From assembly GCA_016872725.1 (NCBI GenBank), contig VGZC01000002.1:149488-213487 (forward strand): a stretch of DNA of 64,000 bases, written 5' to 3'. The position numbers were made by a program, and so were the translations under genes. The DNA comes from Planctomycetota bacterium (GTDB lineage: Bacteria; Planctomycetota; Planctomycetia; Pirellulales; Pirellulaceae). This document shows, piece after piece, positions 24,981 through 33,129 of the stretch. A model generated the notes under the pieces. It was given only the letters and a program-made list of their open reading frames with translations. It ran no database searches and was not told the origin of the DNA. Numbering within the stretch: the stretch's first letter is position 1; each line of letters starts with the position of its first letter.

Positions 24981-26072
24981 ATGCCCGAGCCGTTGCTCGA
25001 TGTCGAATCGGTCCGCGAGGCGCTTGCCGACTTTCCCGATCCCGAGACGGGTCGCGGCGCATTGGCCATGGATCAGATCCGCGACGTGCGCGTCACGGGG
25101 TCGGATCTGCGCATGACCGTCGCCCTGACGTCGCATTCCCGCATCCTGTGGCCCGATGTCGAACACGCGATCGAGGCGCGTCTGCGCGGACACTTCGCCG
25201 ATTTGGGACGCCTGACGATCGACCGCGCCGATCACGCGCGTCCTCCGATGAAGCTCGGCGAAATCGGTCTGGCCGCGAAGTCGGTCATCGCCGTCGGATC
25301 CGGAAAGGGCGGCGTCGGGAAGAGCACGATCTCCGTATCGCTCGCCTACGCGCTGCTCGACGCCGGTTCCCGAGTCGGCTTGATGGACGCGGACGTGTAC
25401 GGTCCGAGCGTTCCCCAATTGACGGGCACGTCCGACGTGCGGGGCGTCTCGGGGACGGGCGGGAACCGAATGGAACCCGTGGTTCGCAACGGCATGCCGA
25501 TCATGTCGGTCGGTTATTTGGTTCCTCCGGACCAAGCGGTCATCTGGCGCGGTCCGATGCTGCACGGCGCCGTGATGCAGTTCCTGCGCGATACGGAGTG
25601 GGGCGAACTGGATTACCTGATCGTCGACATGCCGCCCGGCACGGGGGACGTGGCGATCACGATTTCCCAAGCCATTCCGCTCACCGGCGCCGTGGTCGTG
25701 TGCACGCCGCAGGAAGTCGCCTTGCTCGACGCGGTCAAGGCGATCGCCATGTTCCGCAAAGTGAACATCCCCGTGCTGGGAATGGTCGAGAACATGAGCG
25801 GGTTCATCTGCCCCGACACGGGGAAGCGGTACGACATTTTTGGACGGGGCGGAGCTCGGGCGAAGGCCGAGGAACTCGGGATTGCCTTCTTAGGCGAGGC
25901 GCCGATCCACATCGCGCTTCGGGAACGGGGTGATGACGGCGCGACGATCGACAACATCCACGATCCGGTGGTGGGCCCCTATCTGCGTTCGATCGCGCAC
26001 ACGCTCGTGAAAAACCTCGCGACCGCCGCGGCGGCACGTCCCGCTCGACCCGCGCTGCCCGTGCTCGGCTAA
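24981..26072 (+). CDS. mrp: Mrp/ApbC-family iron-sulfur cluster carrier ATPase
   Basis: 363 residues. The N-terminal 90 residues form the small DUF59/MIP18-like domain; then come the deviant Walker A VGSGKGGVGKSTISV near residue 112, the switch LMDADVYGPSVPQL and the DYLIVDMPPGTGD Walker B. Cytosolic P-loop ATPase thought to deliver Fe-S clusters, which would suit the adjacent complex I operon. The CxxC pair that bridges the dimer in most members (usually in the GFxCPxCG segment) reads SGFICPDTG here, so only the first Cys remains. GGAGG is seven bases before ATG 24981. Confidence 0.9.
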   Translation: MPEPLLDVESVREALADFPDPETGRGALAMDQIRDVRVTGSDLRMTVALTSHSRILWPDVEHAIEARLRGHFADLGRLTIDRADHARPPMKLGEIGLAAKSVIAVGSGKGGVGKSTISVSLAYALLDAGSRVGLMDADVYGPSVPQLTGTSDVRGVSGTGGNRMEPVVRNGMPIMSVGYLVPPDQAVIWRGPMLHGAVMQFLRDTEWGELDYLIVDMPPGTGDVAITISQAIPLTGAVVVCTPQEVALLDAVKAIAMFRKVNIPVLGMVENMSGFICPDTGKRYDIFGRGGARAKAEELGIAFLGEAPIHIALRERGDDGATIDNIHDPVVGPYLRSIAHTLVKNLATAAAARPARPALPVLG

Positions 26073-26371
26073 TCGCGCCCATTCGGCGACGACCGGACGG
26101 CGTTCGTCGGAGATGACGCCGATATCCGGCGGTGGACGTCGTGCCCTCCCCTGTGGGATACCGATGGAGAGGACATTCAGGCGTTTGGATCGCCTCACCG
26201 GATCGGTCCGGATTTCGCGATGCGCGACGGATCGGTGCGCACGGTGGGTTTCGAGGTCGAACGAACGCCATTCAGTGGACTCGGCAATCGACAGGACGGC
26301 CGCGTCGGTGACGCGTTGATCCGATCGACGTCGGATCGACGGGGCGCCCTTGCGGCGTCAAGAAAAGGAAT
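26073..26371. other. Non-coding gap of 299 bp downstream of mrp
   Basis: No reading frame with homology or a ribosome binding site. It contains only short imperfect palindromes such as ATCCGA/TCGGAT near 26321-26335. It ends at the minus-strand terminator. Confidence 0.45.
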
Positions 26372-26393
26372 AGGGCCGCCCGATGGCGGCCCT
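26372..26393 (-). terminator. Intrinsic terminator of the Lys/Ala-rich microprotein gene
   Basis: Perfect 9-bp arms AGGGCCGCC and GGCGGCCCT around a four-base loop. Read on the minus strand the stem is followed by ATTCCTTTTCTT. It lies 120 bases past the stop of the minus-strand gene at 26514-26618. Confidence 0.7.
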
Positions 26394-26513
26394 GTCTCGT
26401 TGTTGTCGGATCATGCGAGCCTGCGCCTCAGCCGCCTAGCGTCGAGCGCTTCCGATCGCGGGAGGACCCGATCGATCGGAAGACCCGGGCGGAAAGCCGC
26501 GACCCCGAAAAGG

Positions 26514-26618
26514 CTAGCACGCCTTCTTCTTGGTCGCCTTCTTGGCGCCCTTCTTCGCGCCCTTCGCCTTCTTGGCGGCCTTCTTCGTTGCCTTCTTGGC
26601 GGCTTTCTTCTTGGCCAC
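26514..26618 (-). CDS. 34-residue Lys/Ala-rich basic microprotein (histone H1-like tail)
   Basis: A short gene read from GTG at 26618 to TAG at 26514. GGAGG sits seven bases upstream of the GTG after a run of T, giving an unusually good ribosome binding site, and a terminator follows, so it is a true transcription unit. The product is made of KKAAKKATKK-type repeats and ends in Cys; 18 of the 34 residues are Lys. The composition matches histone-H1-like or AlgP-type DNA-binding tails, and similar short proteins occur in planctomycetes from memory. Probable role: nucleic-acid condensation or ribosome-associated; not shown. A longer in-frame ATG start upstream is not supported by any homology. 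Confidence 0.7.
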   Translation of the reverse strand: MAKKKAAKKATKKAAKKAKGAKKGAKKATKKKAC

Positions 26619-27066
26619 AGTACGTCCTCCAAAAAAAGTTTGGCGAGTTCCTTCCCGCGGGCATCCAGTTGCCTGTCGCCGACGAGTCGCTCTCACCGAC
26701 ATCCAATACCACGCACCCGTCGGCACGCCGCCTTCGGGTTTCCCGCCCCGTTCGCCCGAAGAGGCGAATCGGAACGAGCGTGGTGACCACTCCCAAATCT
26801 CCGCGAGTCGAATCGTCGGTCCGGATCGTTGGCCTCGATCGTTCGTTTCGATTCCGCGTCGCGTGTCGCATCCGTCCGTGATCGTCCGCTCGATTCGCGT
26901 CGCATGGTCCCGCTTCTCCGATCGGCGTGTCACGAATTGTTTGAAATCTTCGCAATTGTCATTCGCGCGTCAAGAGCAAATCGGATTTTGCGCGGAATTT
27001 TTTTCGCGCGCGCCGCGCTCGACGGCCGCCCCTCGACCCCGCGCCGCGCGCCCGCGACGCGCGAAT
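26619..27066. other. Leader and non-coding region upstream of the microprotein gene
   Basis: 448 bp without a gene. It includes a locally AT-rich island (26935-27005) unlike the flanking GC-rich DNA, with a CGTGTCACG motif at 26926-26934 that matches half of the palindrome at 27067. A promoter for the microprotein is expected here, but I could not single out a convincing -35/-10 pair. Confidence 0.4.
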
Positions 27067-27084
27067 GTGACACGATCGTGTCAC
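27067..27084. promoter_or_regulatory. Perfect 18-bp palindrome, candidate operator
   Basis: GTGACACGATCGTGTCAC is identical to its reverse complement and spans the stop codon of the M50 protease gene. It lies upstream of the microprotein gene, and a matching half-site is 133 bases closer to that gene. The form is that of a dimeric regulator site; it is not a CRP site because the spacing is ten instead of six. Confidence 0.45.
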
Positions 27085-27872
27085 CATCCCCGACCGCGCC
27101 CCTCGATCCGCTGCAGCGCCGTGAAGCTGCCGTAGGCGAGCATGCCGAAGAGGATTCCGAGGAACAGGTCGTGGTACTTGAGCGCCAGCGCGACCATCGC
27201 GATCCCCGCCGCGACCGAGAGCCACAGCGAGAAGACGAGTCCGCGCCATGGATTCCGCCAGACGAAAATCTCCCGCGCGATCTGGCCTCCATCGAGCGGT
27301 TGGACGGGCACGAGGTTCATCAAACCCCACAGCACGTTCGCCGTGAGCACCATGTGCAGCAGTTCGTAGAGCGCCCGGTGCGTTTGGATCGTTCCGACCG
27401 CCAACGAGAAACTCCAGAAGGTCGGGAACGACGCGTGGAACCGCACGTCGCCGCCCGTCAGGCGGATGCCGAGCAGCGTGAGGGCGGCGAGCAGGAACCC
27501 GGCGCCGGGGCCCGCCGCGAGGATCAGGACCCGCCGCCAAGGACCCTCGCGGCGCTTGTGCGCCGGTTCATACGGTCGGAACGACTGGAATCCGTACGCC
27601 GATTGCCGGTCGGCCGTCGCGAAACCGCCCATCGCGTAGAGCACGATCCGGGGCATCTCCCCGAAACGCCGCATCGTCAACGCATGACCCAGTTCGTGGA
27701 CCAGGATCGAGATGAACACGACGCCGACCCACATCACGAGCGTCGCCGGATGGCGGTCGAGGTGTCCGAGCAGGACGGCGGTGAGCCAAAAGAACGGATG
27801 GACGCGGACGGGAATCCCCGCGACTTGGAAGTGCAGGTCGTACGAGGTCGGCGGCGGATCGAGCAGGAACAA
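27081..27872 (-). CDS. Site-2-protease-like (M50) intramembrane metalloprotease
   Basis: 263 residues, five to six membrane helices. Zinc ligands: HELGH at residues 59-63 in FISILVHELGHAL, and the third-ligand motif as VPVQPLDGGQI at 189-198. Both catalytic motifs are intact, so an active protease is expected; there is no PDZ domain, which places it in the short group typified by SpoIVFB-like proteins rather than RseP. Substrate unknown. It starts 19 bases after lpxB ends on the same strand, so the two are probably cotranscribed. Two additional His in VRVHPFFW and TIQTHRALYELLHM are typical of the family. Confidence 0.88.
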   Translation of the reverse strand: MFLLDPPPTSYDLHFQVAGIPVRVHPFFWLTAVLLGHLDRHPATLVMWVGVVFISILVHELGHALTMRRFGEMPRIVLYAMGGFATADRQSAYGFQSFRPYEPAHKRREGPWRRVLILAAGPGAGFLLAALTLLGIRLTGGDVRFHASFPTFWSFSLAVGTIQTHRALYELLHMVLTANVLWGLMNLVPVQPLDGGQIAREIFVWRNPWRGLVFSLWLSVAAGIAMVALALKYHDLFLGILFGMLAYGSFTALQRIEGRGRGW

Positions 27873-27891
27873 GGATCGGTCTCCCAGTGGA

Positions 27892-29100
27892 TCAGGCGGC
27901 CGCGCGCCGGCGAGCCGACTCGCCCGCCAACCGATGGATCATCTCCGCGGCGACCGACGATGCGCCCGGGCGCGCGAAACGGGTTTTGAGTGCGCGGAGC
28001 ATGGCGACGGTCCGGTCGCGGGCCGCGGGATCGAGCAGCCATGCGCGCGCATGCTCCGCGAGCTCCGCCGACTTGTCCTCGCACGTCGGATACTCCGGAA
28101 ACGGAACCGAAGCCGACGACGGGTCGCGCGGGTCGTACGGACGGAGCCCTTCGGCGAACGGATCCTCGCAGGCGAGCAGGTTCACCAGCGTGACGTACGG
28201 AACGCGGATCAGGAACGTGCGCACGAGCCAATACTGGAGGCGGGGCACCCAGTAGAGTATGGCGGACGGCTTCTCGTGGTAAAGCAGTTCGAGCGAGACG
28301 CTGCCCGAGCAGGCCCAGCAGGCGTCCGCCAACTCGATCAGCTCGGGCGTTCGCCCCGCGTGGATCTCGAACGGCACCGACGATTCGGCCGCGATGCGCG
28401 TCGCCAATTCGGCTTGCCGCGCGTTGAAGCTCGCGACGACGAAGCGGACTTCGGGAACGTCCTGACGGAGTCGTTCGGCCGCCCGCACGAACCAGGCGAG
28501 GTTGTTTTGCACTTCGAGCGTCCGGGATCCGGGCAGGATCGTCACGATCGGCTTCGAGTCCCGCCGCATGGCGGCGAGGAACGGGGCGTCCAAGGTCCGT
28601 TCGGCGAGTTCATCGAAATAGGGGTGCCCGACGAACGCGGCTCGGCATCCCCGCTTCGCGTACCAATCGGCTTCGAACGGCAATTTGCAGAGCACGTGAT
28701 CGACGAGCCTTCGCATCTTGGCGACGCGCCACGCGCCCCAGGCCCAGAGCTGGGGAGCGCCGTAGTAGAAGACGGGAATCCCATGCCGCTTGGCCGCGCG
28801 GGCGATCCACCAATTGAATCCCGGATAGTCGATCAGCACGACGGCATCGGGTCGGTCGCATCGGAAGATGGCGTCGGCCCGCCGATACAACGACCGGAAT
28901 CGCGACAGATTCGCGAACGCGCCGCGGAACCACATCACGGCCGTTTCGGTCAGATCGGCGTGGAGCGCGCAGCCGGCCGCCGCCATCCTCGGGCCGCCGT
29001 ATCCGACGCACTCGACGCCGCCTGTTCGTCCGAGCGCGCGGACCAGATTCGCGCCGTGCAAATCGCCGCTCGGCTCCCCGACCGAAAAGAAGACCTTCAT
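27892..29100 (-). CDS. lpxB: Lipid-A-disaccharide synthase
   Basis: 402 residues, GT19 glycosyltransferase that joins UDP-diacylglucosamine and lipid X at the inner membrane face. Motifs: FFSVGEPSGDLHGANL at the N-terminus, VLIDYPGFNWWIA, YYGAPQLWAWGAWRVAKMRRLVDHVLCKLPFEADWY, GHPYFDEL and ILPGSRTLEVQNN. I start at ATG 29100 (MKVFFSVGE) with GGAG six bases upstream; the frame extends upstream without homology. Together with kdsA and waaA elsewhere in the window it points to a lipid A/KDO outer membrane. Confidence 0.94.
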   Translation of the reverse strand: MKVFFSVGEPSGDLHGANLVRALGRTGGVECVGYGGPRMAAAGCALHADLTETAVMWFRGAFANLSRFRSLYRRADAIFRCDRPDAVVLIDYPGFNWWIARAAKRHGIPVFYYGAPQLWAWGAWRVAKMRRLVDHVLCKLPFEADWYAKRGCRAAFVGHPYFDELAERTLDAPFLAAMRRDSKPIVTILPGSRTLEVQNNLAWFVRAAERLRQDVPEVRFVVASFNARQAELATRIAAESSVPFEIHAGRTPELIELADACWACSGSVSLELLYHEKPSAILYWVPRLQYWLVRTFLIRVPYVTLVNLLACEDPFAEGLRPYDPRDPSSASVPFPEYPTCEDKSAELAEHARAWLLDPAARDRTVAMLRALKTRFARPGASSVAAEMIHRLAGESARRRAAA

Positions 29101-29181
29101 GATCGACTCCGTTCCGATACCCGGACATCCGCTCCCCGCCCACGCCCGTTCCGCCATGATTCCCCCGCCATGATTCCCCAG

Positions 29182-29210
29182 AGTATCGCACCTTCCCAGG
29201 CGCGCCACCA
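29182..29210 (-). promoter_or_regulatory. Weak candidate promoter for lpxB
   Basis: On the minus strand TGGTGG (29210-29205), 17 bases, then GATACT (29187-29182), about 80 bases before the lpxB ATG. The -10 is reasonable and the -35 poor; it resembles the purC candidate (TGGAGG, 17 bases, TATACT). A near-exact duplication of CCGCCATGATTCCC lies between it and the gene (about 29150-29180). Confidence 0.25.
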
Positions 29211-29410
29211 GATCAATCGGCCGTCAAGTCGTCGAGCCGGGTGCGGACACCCGGAAAACCGGACGCCCCATGGCGCGCGGAACCACCCGTCCATTGCGCC
29301 GAGGCCCCGCGCCGAGTCGCCGAGACGCGGCGATGCGAGACCGCTGAGCGCAAACAGCGAATACAACAAGACCTGCCTCCTCACCAGAGTCTATGGGTGA
29401 ATTCTGGTTC

Positions 29411-29454
29411 GTGTCATTCGTGTCATTCGTGTCATTCGTGTGATTCGTGGTTGG
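29411..29454 (+). repeat. Directional 9-bp repeat array (gtgtcattc x4) ending in CGTGGTTG
   Basis: Units gtgtcattc start at 29411, 29420 and 29429, with gtgtgattc at 29438, followed by gtggttgg. A similar array with the same end is at 43608-43636. It does not encode a plausible protein. Confidence 0.85.
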
Positions 29455-29481
29455 TTCCCATGCGCGTCGCCGGGCGCGAAT

Positions 29482-29512
29482 CAACCACGAATGACACGTC
29501 CTTCGTGTCTTC
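29482..29512 (-). repeat. Inverted partner of the 9-bp repeat array
   Basis: CAACCACGAATGACAC at 29482-29497 is the reverse complement (one mismatch) of 29438-29453, leaving a 28-base loop. Degenerate units (ccttcgtgtcttcg) continue after it. The two arms would form a 16-bp hairpin. Confidence 0.7.
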
Positions 29513-29826
29513 GGTGACCGGTCACTCGTTCGGAACGGCCCGTTCACCGCGTAGTTCGACATGCCGCACGTTGAGCCGATCGGCTTTGTCGATGGCCCGA
29601 ATACGTTGTTTCGGAGCGCGCGTGAATCAACCTCCTGGCCTTTTCCGCGCGATTCTCATCAACGCGGCCGGATGGTAAGCTCGACGCGTCGCGGTCGCCT
29701 CGAACCGGAAATCGCCGGCACCCGATAGGGGACACGGGGATCGTTTCGTTCGTCGGCGGATTCGTAACCGGCATTCGTACCCGGGAACTCGGCGCTCCAA
29801 CTGGAATTCGAAACGGGAATTCGGAC

Positions 29827-32298
29827 ATGCACGCAACCTGGCTCCACGCTCGGAACCGACTCATGACGGCCGCCTTCGCCGCCCGGATGTTCGCTCTCGG
29901 AATGTGCGGTTCGTTGACGGTCGCCGCGGAACACGACTATCCGGTCCGGCCGGTGCCCTTCACGGACGTCACCGTCGAAGGCGGTCTTTGGGCGTCGCGC
30001 ATGCAAACGAACCGTGACGTGACGGTCGGCTATGATTTCCGCAAGTGCGAGGAGACGGGCCGCATCGACAACTTCGAGGTCGCCGGCGGATTGAAGCCCG
30101 GCAAGTTCCAGGGCATTTTTTTTAACGACTCGGACGTGTTCAAGGTCATCGAGGGCGCGTCGTATTGCCTGGCCGGCAAGCCCGACCCCCAACTCGACCA
30201 ATACCTCGATGTGCTCATCGCGAAGATCGCCGCCGCTCAGGAGGGCGACGGCTATCTGTATACGGCGAGAACGATCAACGATCCGAACTACGATTTCCCG
30301 GGCCGCGCCGCGCGCTGGTCGGAACTCGCGTCGAGCCACGAGCTGTACAACGTCGGCCATCTCTATGAGGCGGCCGTCGCCCATTGGCAGGCGACCGGCA
30401 AACGGAATCTGCTCGACGTGGCGCTCAAGAACGCCGACCTGATCTGCCGCGAGTTCGGTCCGGCCGGACAGCGCGTCGACGTGCCCGGCCATCAGGAAAT
30501 CGAGATGGGGCTCGTGAAACTCCACCGTGCCACGGGCGATGCGAAATATCTGCGCCAAGCCAAGTTCTTCATCGACATGCGGGGCCGATCCGATCTGCGG
30601 AAGACCTACGGCGAGTACTGCCAGGACCATGTGCCCGTCGTTCGGCAATCCGAGGCGGTCGGCCACGCGGTGCGCGCGGGCTATCTCTACGCCGGAATGA
30701 CCGACGTCGCCGCGCTCACCGACGACGCCGCCTACCGGGAAACGCTCGACCGGATCTGGGAGAACATCGTCTCGCGCAAGATGTACCTGACCGGAGGCGT
30801 CGGTTCGTCGGGGCACGGCGAGGCGTTCGGCGGGAACTACGACATGCCGAACGAAACGGCGTACAACGAGACGTGCGCGGCCATCGCGCAGGCCTACTTC
30901 AATCACCGCATGTTCCTGCTCCACGGCGACGGCAAGTACATCGATGTGCTCGAACGGATCCTCTACAACGGATTCCTTTCGGGTGTCGCCCTCGAAGGGG
31001 ACCGTTTCTTCTATCCCAATCCGCTCGCATGCGACGGGCGCCAACGATTCAATCAAGGCGTGCTCGGCCGAAGCCCCTGGTTCGGCTGTTCCTGCTGTCC
31101 GGTCAACGTCGTGCGATTCGTTCCGTCCGTCGCGGGCTACGCCTACGCCTCGCGCGATCGCGATGTCCACGTCAATCTGTTCATCGAAGGCTCGGGCAAA
31201 CTGCGTGTCGGTGAGACGGTCATCACGCTCCGCCAACACACGAACTACCCTTGGGACGGAAGAGTCCGCATTGAGATCGCGGCCGATCGGGAAGCCGAGT
31301 TCACTCTGCGCGTCCGGATCCCCGGTTGGGCGGAAGGTCGTCCGATTCCGAGCGACCTGTACCGTTACGAGCCCGCGGACGTTTCCACGGGGTGGACGAT
31401 TGCCGTCAACGGCCAAACGATGCCGCGCGATTCGGTCGCGCCGCGCGACGGTTTCGCGAGCGTAACGCGACGATGGCGCGCCGGCGATATCGTGGAACTC
31501 GACTTGCCGACGCCCGTCCGCGCGGTGATCGCGCACGACGACGTGGTCGCGGACCGAGGTCGCGTCGCGTTCGAACGAGGACCACTCGTCTACTGTCTGG
31601 AGGCGGTCGACAACGGCGGCTCGGTGCACGACCTGGTCGCCGCGACCGATCCCAAGTGGCGCGCCGAGCATCGCGAAGGACTGCTCGGCGACGTTACCGT
31701 GCTCACCGGAACCGCGCAGCGCGCCGAGCGCGGACCGGACGGTTCCGTCACGTTCGCGCCCGCGACGATCACCGCCGTTCCCTATTACGCATGGGCACAC
31801 CGGGACTTGGGCGAGATGGCGGTCTGGGTCGCGCGCGATCCCTCGCTTGCGCGTGTGAAGGCGGTACCCACGATCGCGTCGCGGAGCCGCGCGACCGCGT
31901 CGCATGTCTGGCACCTGGACACGGCGGAGGCCGTGAATGATCAGAACGCCCCCCGCGCGTCGAACGACCATGCGCTGCCGCGACTCACCTGGTGGGATCA
32001 CCGCGGAACGAGCGAATGGGTCCAGCTCGACCTTCCTTCAAGGATCGACGTCCATCAGGCCGAGGTCTATTGGTTCGACGACACGGGGCACGGCGGATGC
32101 CGCGTTCCGGCGTCGTGGCGGATCACCTACCGCGACGGCGACGCGTGGAAGCCGGTCGAAGCGCTCGACGAATACACGATCGCCAAGGATCGATTCAATC
32201 GAGTCCGCTGGACGCCCGTCGAAGCGAGCGCCCTGCGGATCGAGGTGCAACTCCGCGAGTCGTACAGCGGAGGCGTCTTGGAATGGCGCGTCGAATGA
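29827..32298 (+). CDS. GH127-type (DUF1680) beta-L-arabinofuranosidase-like secreted glycosidase
   Basis: 823 residues. A signal-like segment follows the second Met (MTAAFAARMFALGMCGSLTVAAEH), so it is probably exported; ATG 29863 may be the true start. The core residues 40-600 match GH127: EGGLWASRMQTNRDVT, NDSDVFKVIEGASY, LTGGVGSSGHGEAFGG, PNETAYNETCAAIA and FGCSCCPVNVVR. The Glu and Cys of YNETC plus the CC pair correspond to the zinc-cysteine site described for HypBA1, so the catalytic set looks complete. The last 110 residues (STSEWVQLDLP-type, VHQAEVYWFDD, ALRIEVQL) resemble a discoidin/F5-8C carbohydrate-binding module. The sugar specificity is inferred from the family only. Confidence 0.88.
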   Translation: MHATWLHARNRLMTAAFAARMFALGMCGSLTVAAEHDYPVRPVPFTDVTVEGGLWASRMQTNRDVTVGYDFRKCEETGRIDNFEVAGGLKPGKFQGIFFNDSDVFKVIEGASYCLAGKPDPQLDQYLDVLIAKIAAAQEGDGYLYTARTINDPNYDFPGRAARWSELASSHELYNVGHLYEAAVAHWQATGKRNLLDVALKNADLICREFGPAGQRVDVPGHQEIEMGLVKLHRATGDAKYLRQAKFFIDMRGRSDLRKTYGEYCQDHVPVVRQSEAVGHAVRAGYLYAGMTDVAALTDDAAYRETLDRIWENIVSRKMYLTGGVGSSGHGEAFGGNYDMPNETAYNETCAAIAQAYFNHRMFLLHGDGKYIDVLERILYNGFLSGVALEGDRFFYPNPLACDGRQRFNQGVLGRSPWFGCSCCPVNVVRFVPSVAGYAYASRDRDVHVNLFIEGSGKLRVGETVITLRQHTNYPWDGRVRIEIAADREAEFTLRVRIPGWAEGRPIPSDLYRYEPADVSTGWTIAVNGQTMPRDSVAPRDGFASVTRRWRAGDIVELDLPTPVRAVIAHDDVVADRGRVAFERGPLVYCLEAVDNGGSVHDLVAATDPKWRAEHREGLLGDVTVLTGTAQRAERGPDGSVTFAPATITAVPYYAWAHRDLGEMAVWVARDPSLARVKAVPTIASRSRATASHVWHLDTAEAVNDQNAPRASNDHALPRLTWWDHRGTSEWVQLDLPSRIDVHQAEVYWFDDTGHGGCRVPASWRITYRDGDAWKPVEALDEYTIAKDRFNRVRWTPVEASALRIEVQLRESYSGGVLEWRVE

Positions 32299-32367
32299 CG
32301 TCGGCGATTCGCGCCTTGCGATCACGGTGTAAAACCCGGAAACGAGGTCGAGGTTCCGTTCACGACG

Positions 32368-32390
32368 AAAGAAAACGCCGCAAACGGCGG
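32368..32390 (-). terminator. Intrinsic terminator after the CYTH gene
   Basis: Read on the minus strand CGCCG, TTTG loop, CGGCG, then TTTTCTTTCGTC. The stem is only five base pairs but very GC-rich and the T-run is good. It starts 17 bases past the CYTH stop, closing the long minus-strand cluster. Confidence 0.55.
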
Positions 32391-32406
32391 AACGGACGGT
32401 CCCGGA

Positions 32407-33129
32407 TTACGGATCTCGTGAGCCCACCACGATTTCGAGATAGCTGCGCCGTTCGAGCGCGTCGGCGACGAGCCCCAATTCGCGGGCGAACTCGCGGACT
32501 TGGAACCGCGCCGCGTCGAGGTCGCCCACCCCCGCGGCCATCGTTTCGACTTCGACGAAATGGGAGGGCGCGCCGGCCCGCTCCACGGATTCGAGACGGC
32601 CATCCGCATCCGACCCCCAGATGCTTCGGCCGTCGACCGGCGGCGGTCCGGCGCGCGACGCGGCCCGGTCGAGCGTATCGAGGGCGATCGTGAACCGGGT
32701 GTTCGCTCGAAGGAGCACGGCTTCACGCCGCCGTTTCCGAACCAGGGCGACGGGTCGGAAGCCGAGCGATTCGAAGATCCGCCGGAGGCTCTCGGCGGCG
32801 GCGGGATCGGCGAGCGGCAATTCGAGTTCCTTCCGCGTCTTGGTGGCTCGATCGAGCTTCGGGCCTTTGTAGGTCAACCGGAACGCGTCGCCATCCTGTC
32901 GGATCCGCAGGGCTTCGTCGGTCCGCGCGAAGTCGCGCGCGGGATGGGCCAAGTAGAGGTCGCACTGCGCACGGACGGGTCCCCATGCGCCTCCCAAGCC
33001 GCGTACCGCCTCCATGACGGGCTCCCATCGCGCGACGCGGAATTTCGCCTCGACCTCGAACGGCGTCGGGTCCGGATTGGTTCGCATCGATACGTGCTCG
33101 TTTTCCATCGATCGCTTCCCATTCCCCAT
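32407..33129 (-). CDS. CYTH-domain protein (class IV adenylate cyclase / triphosphatase-like)
   Basis: 240 residues. The CYTH signature E-x-E-x-K is FEVEAKFRV; further basic and acidic tunnel residues appear in ALRIRQDGDAFRLTYKGPK, TRKELELPL and FVEVETMA. Members bind triphosphate-containing substrates with divalent metal; they include CyaB-type adenylate cyclases and thiamine or inorganic triphosphatases, and sequence alone does not decide. The layout with one EVEAKFRV and one HFVEVE strand is closest to CyaB-like proteins. Starts with ATG in TAATG shared with the aroF stop, so it is translationally coupled to aroF. Confidence 0.82.
   Translation of the reverse strand: MGNGKRSMENEHVSMRTNPDPTPFEVEAKFRVARWEPVMEAVRGLGGAWGPVRAQCDLYLAHPARDFARTDEALRIRQDGDAFRLTYKGPKLDRATKTRKELELPLADPAAAESLRRIFESLGFRPVALVRKRRREAVLLRANTRFTIALDTLDRAASRAGPPPVDGRSIWGSDADGRLESVERAGAPSHFVEVETMAAGVGDLDAARFQVREFARELGLVADALERRSYLEIVVGSRDP

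Larger units (their letters stand above)
29211..29826. other. Non-coding region between lpxB and the GH127 gene
   Basis: 616 bp with no supportable gene. It holds the directional 9-bp repeat array described separately and a 12-bp palindrome GTGACCGGTCAC at 29514-29525. No clear promoter for the GH127 gene was seen. Confidence 0.5.

Noticed and set aside
26220..27135. Overlapping plus-strand frames of about 190-200 codons over the microprotein locus
   Set aside because: They read the antisense of the KKAAKK repeats as hydrophobic FLAAF runs, which only mimics a membrane helix.
27712..29400. Plus-strand frame of 562 codons over the lpxB region
   Set aside because: Shadow of lpxB, whose glycosyltransferase motifs are all on the minus strand.
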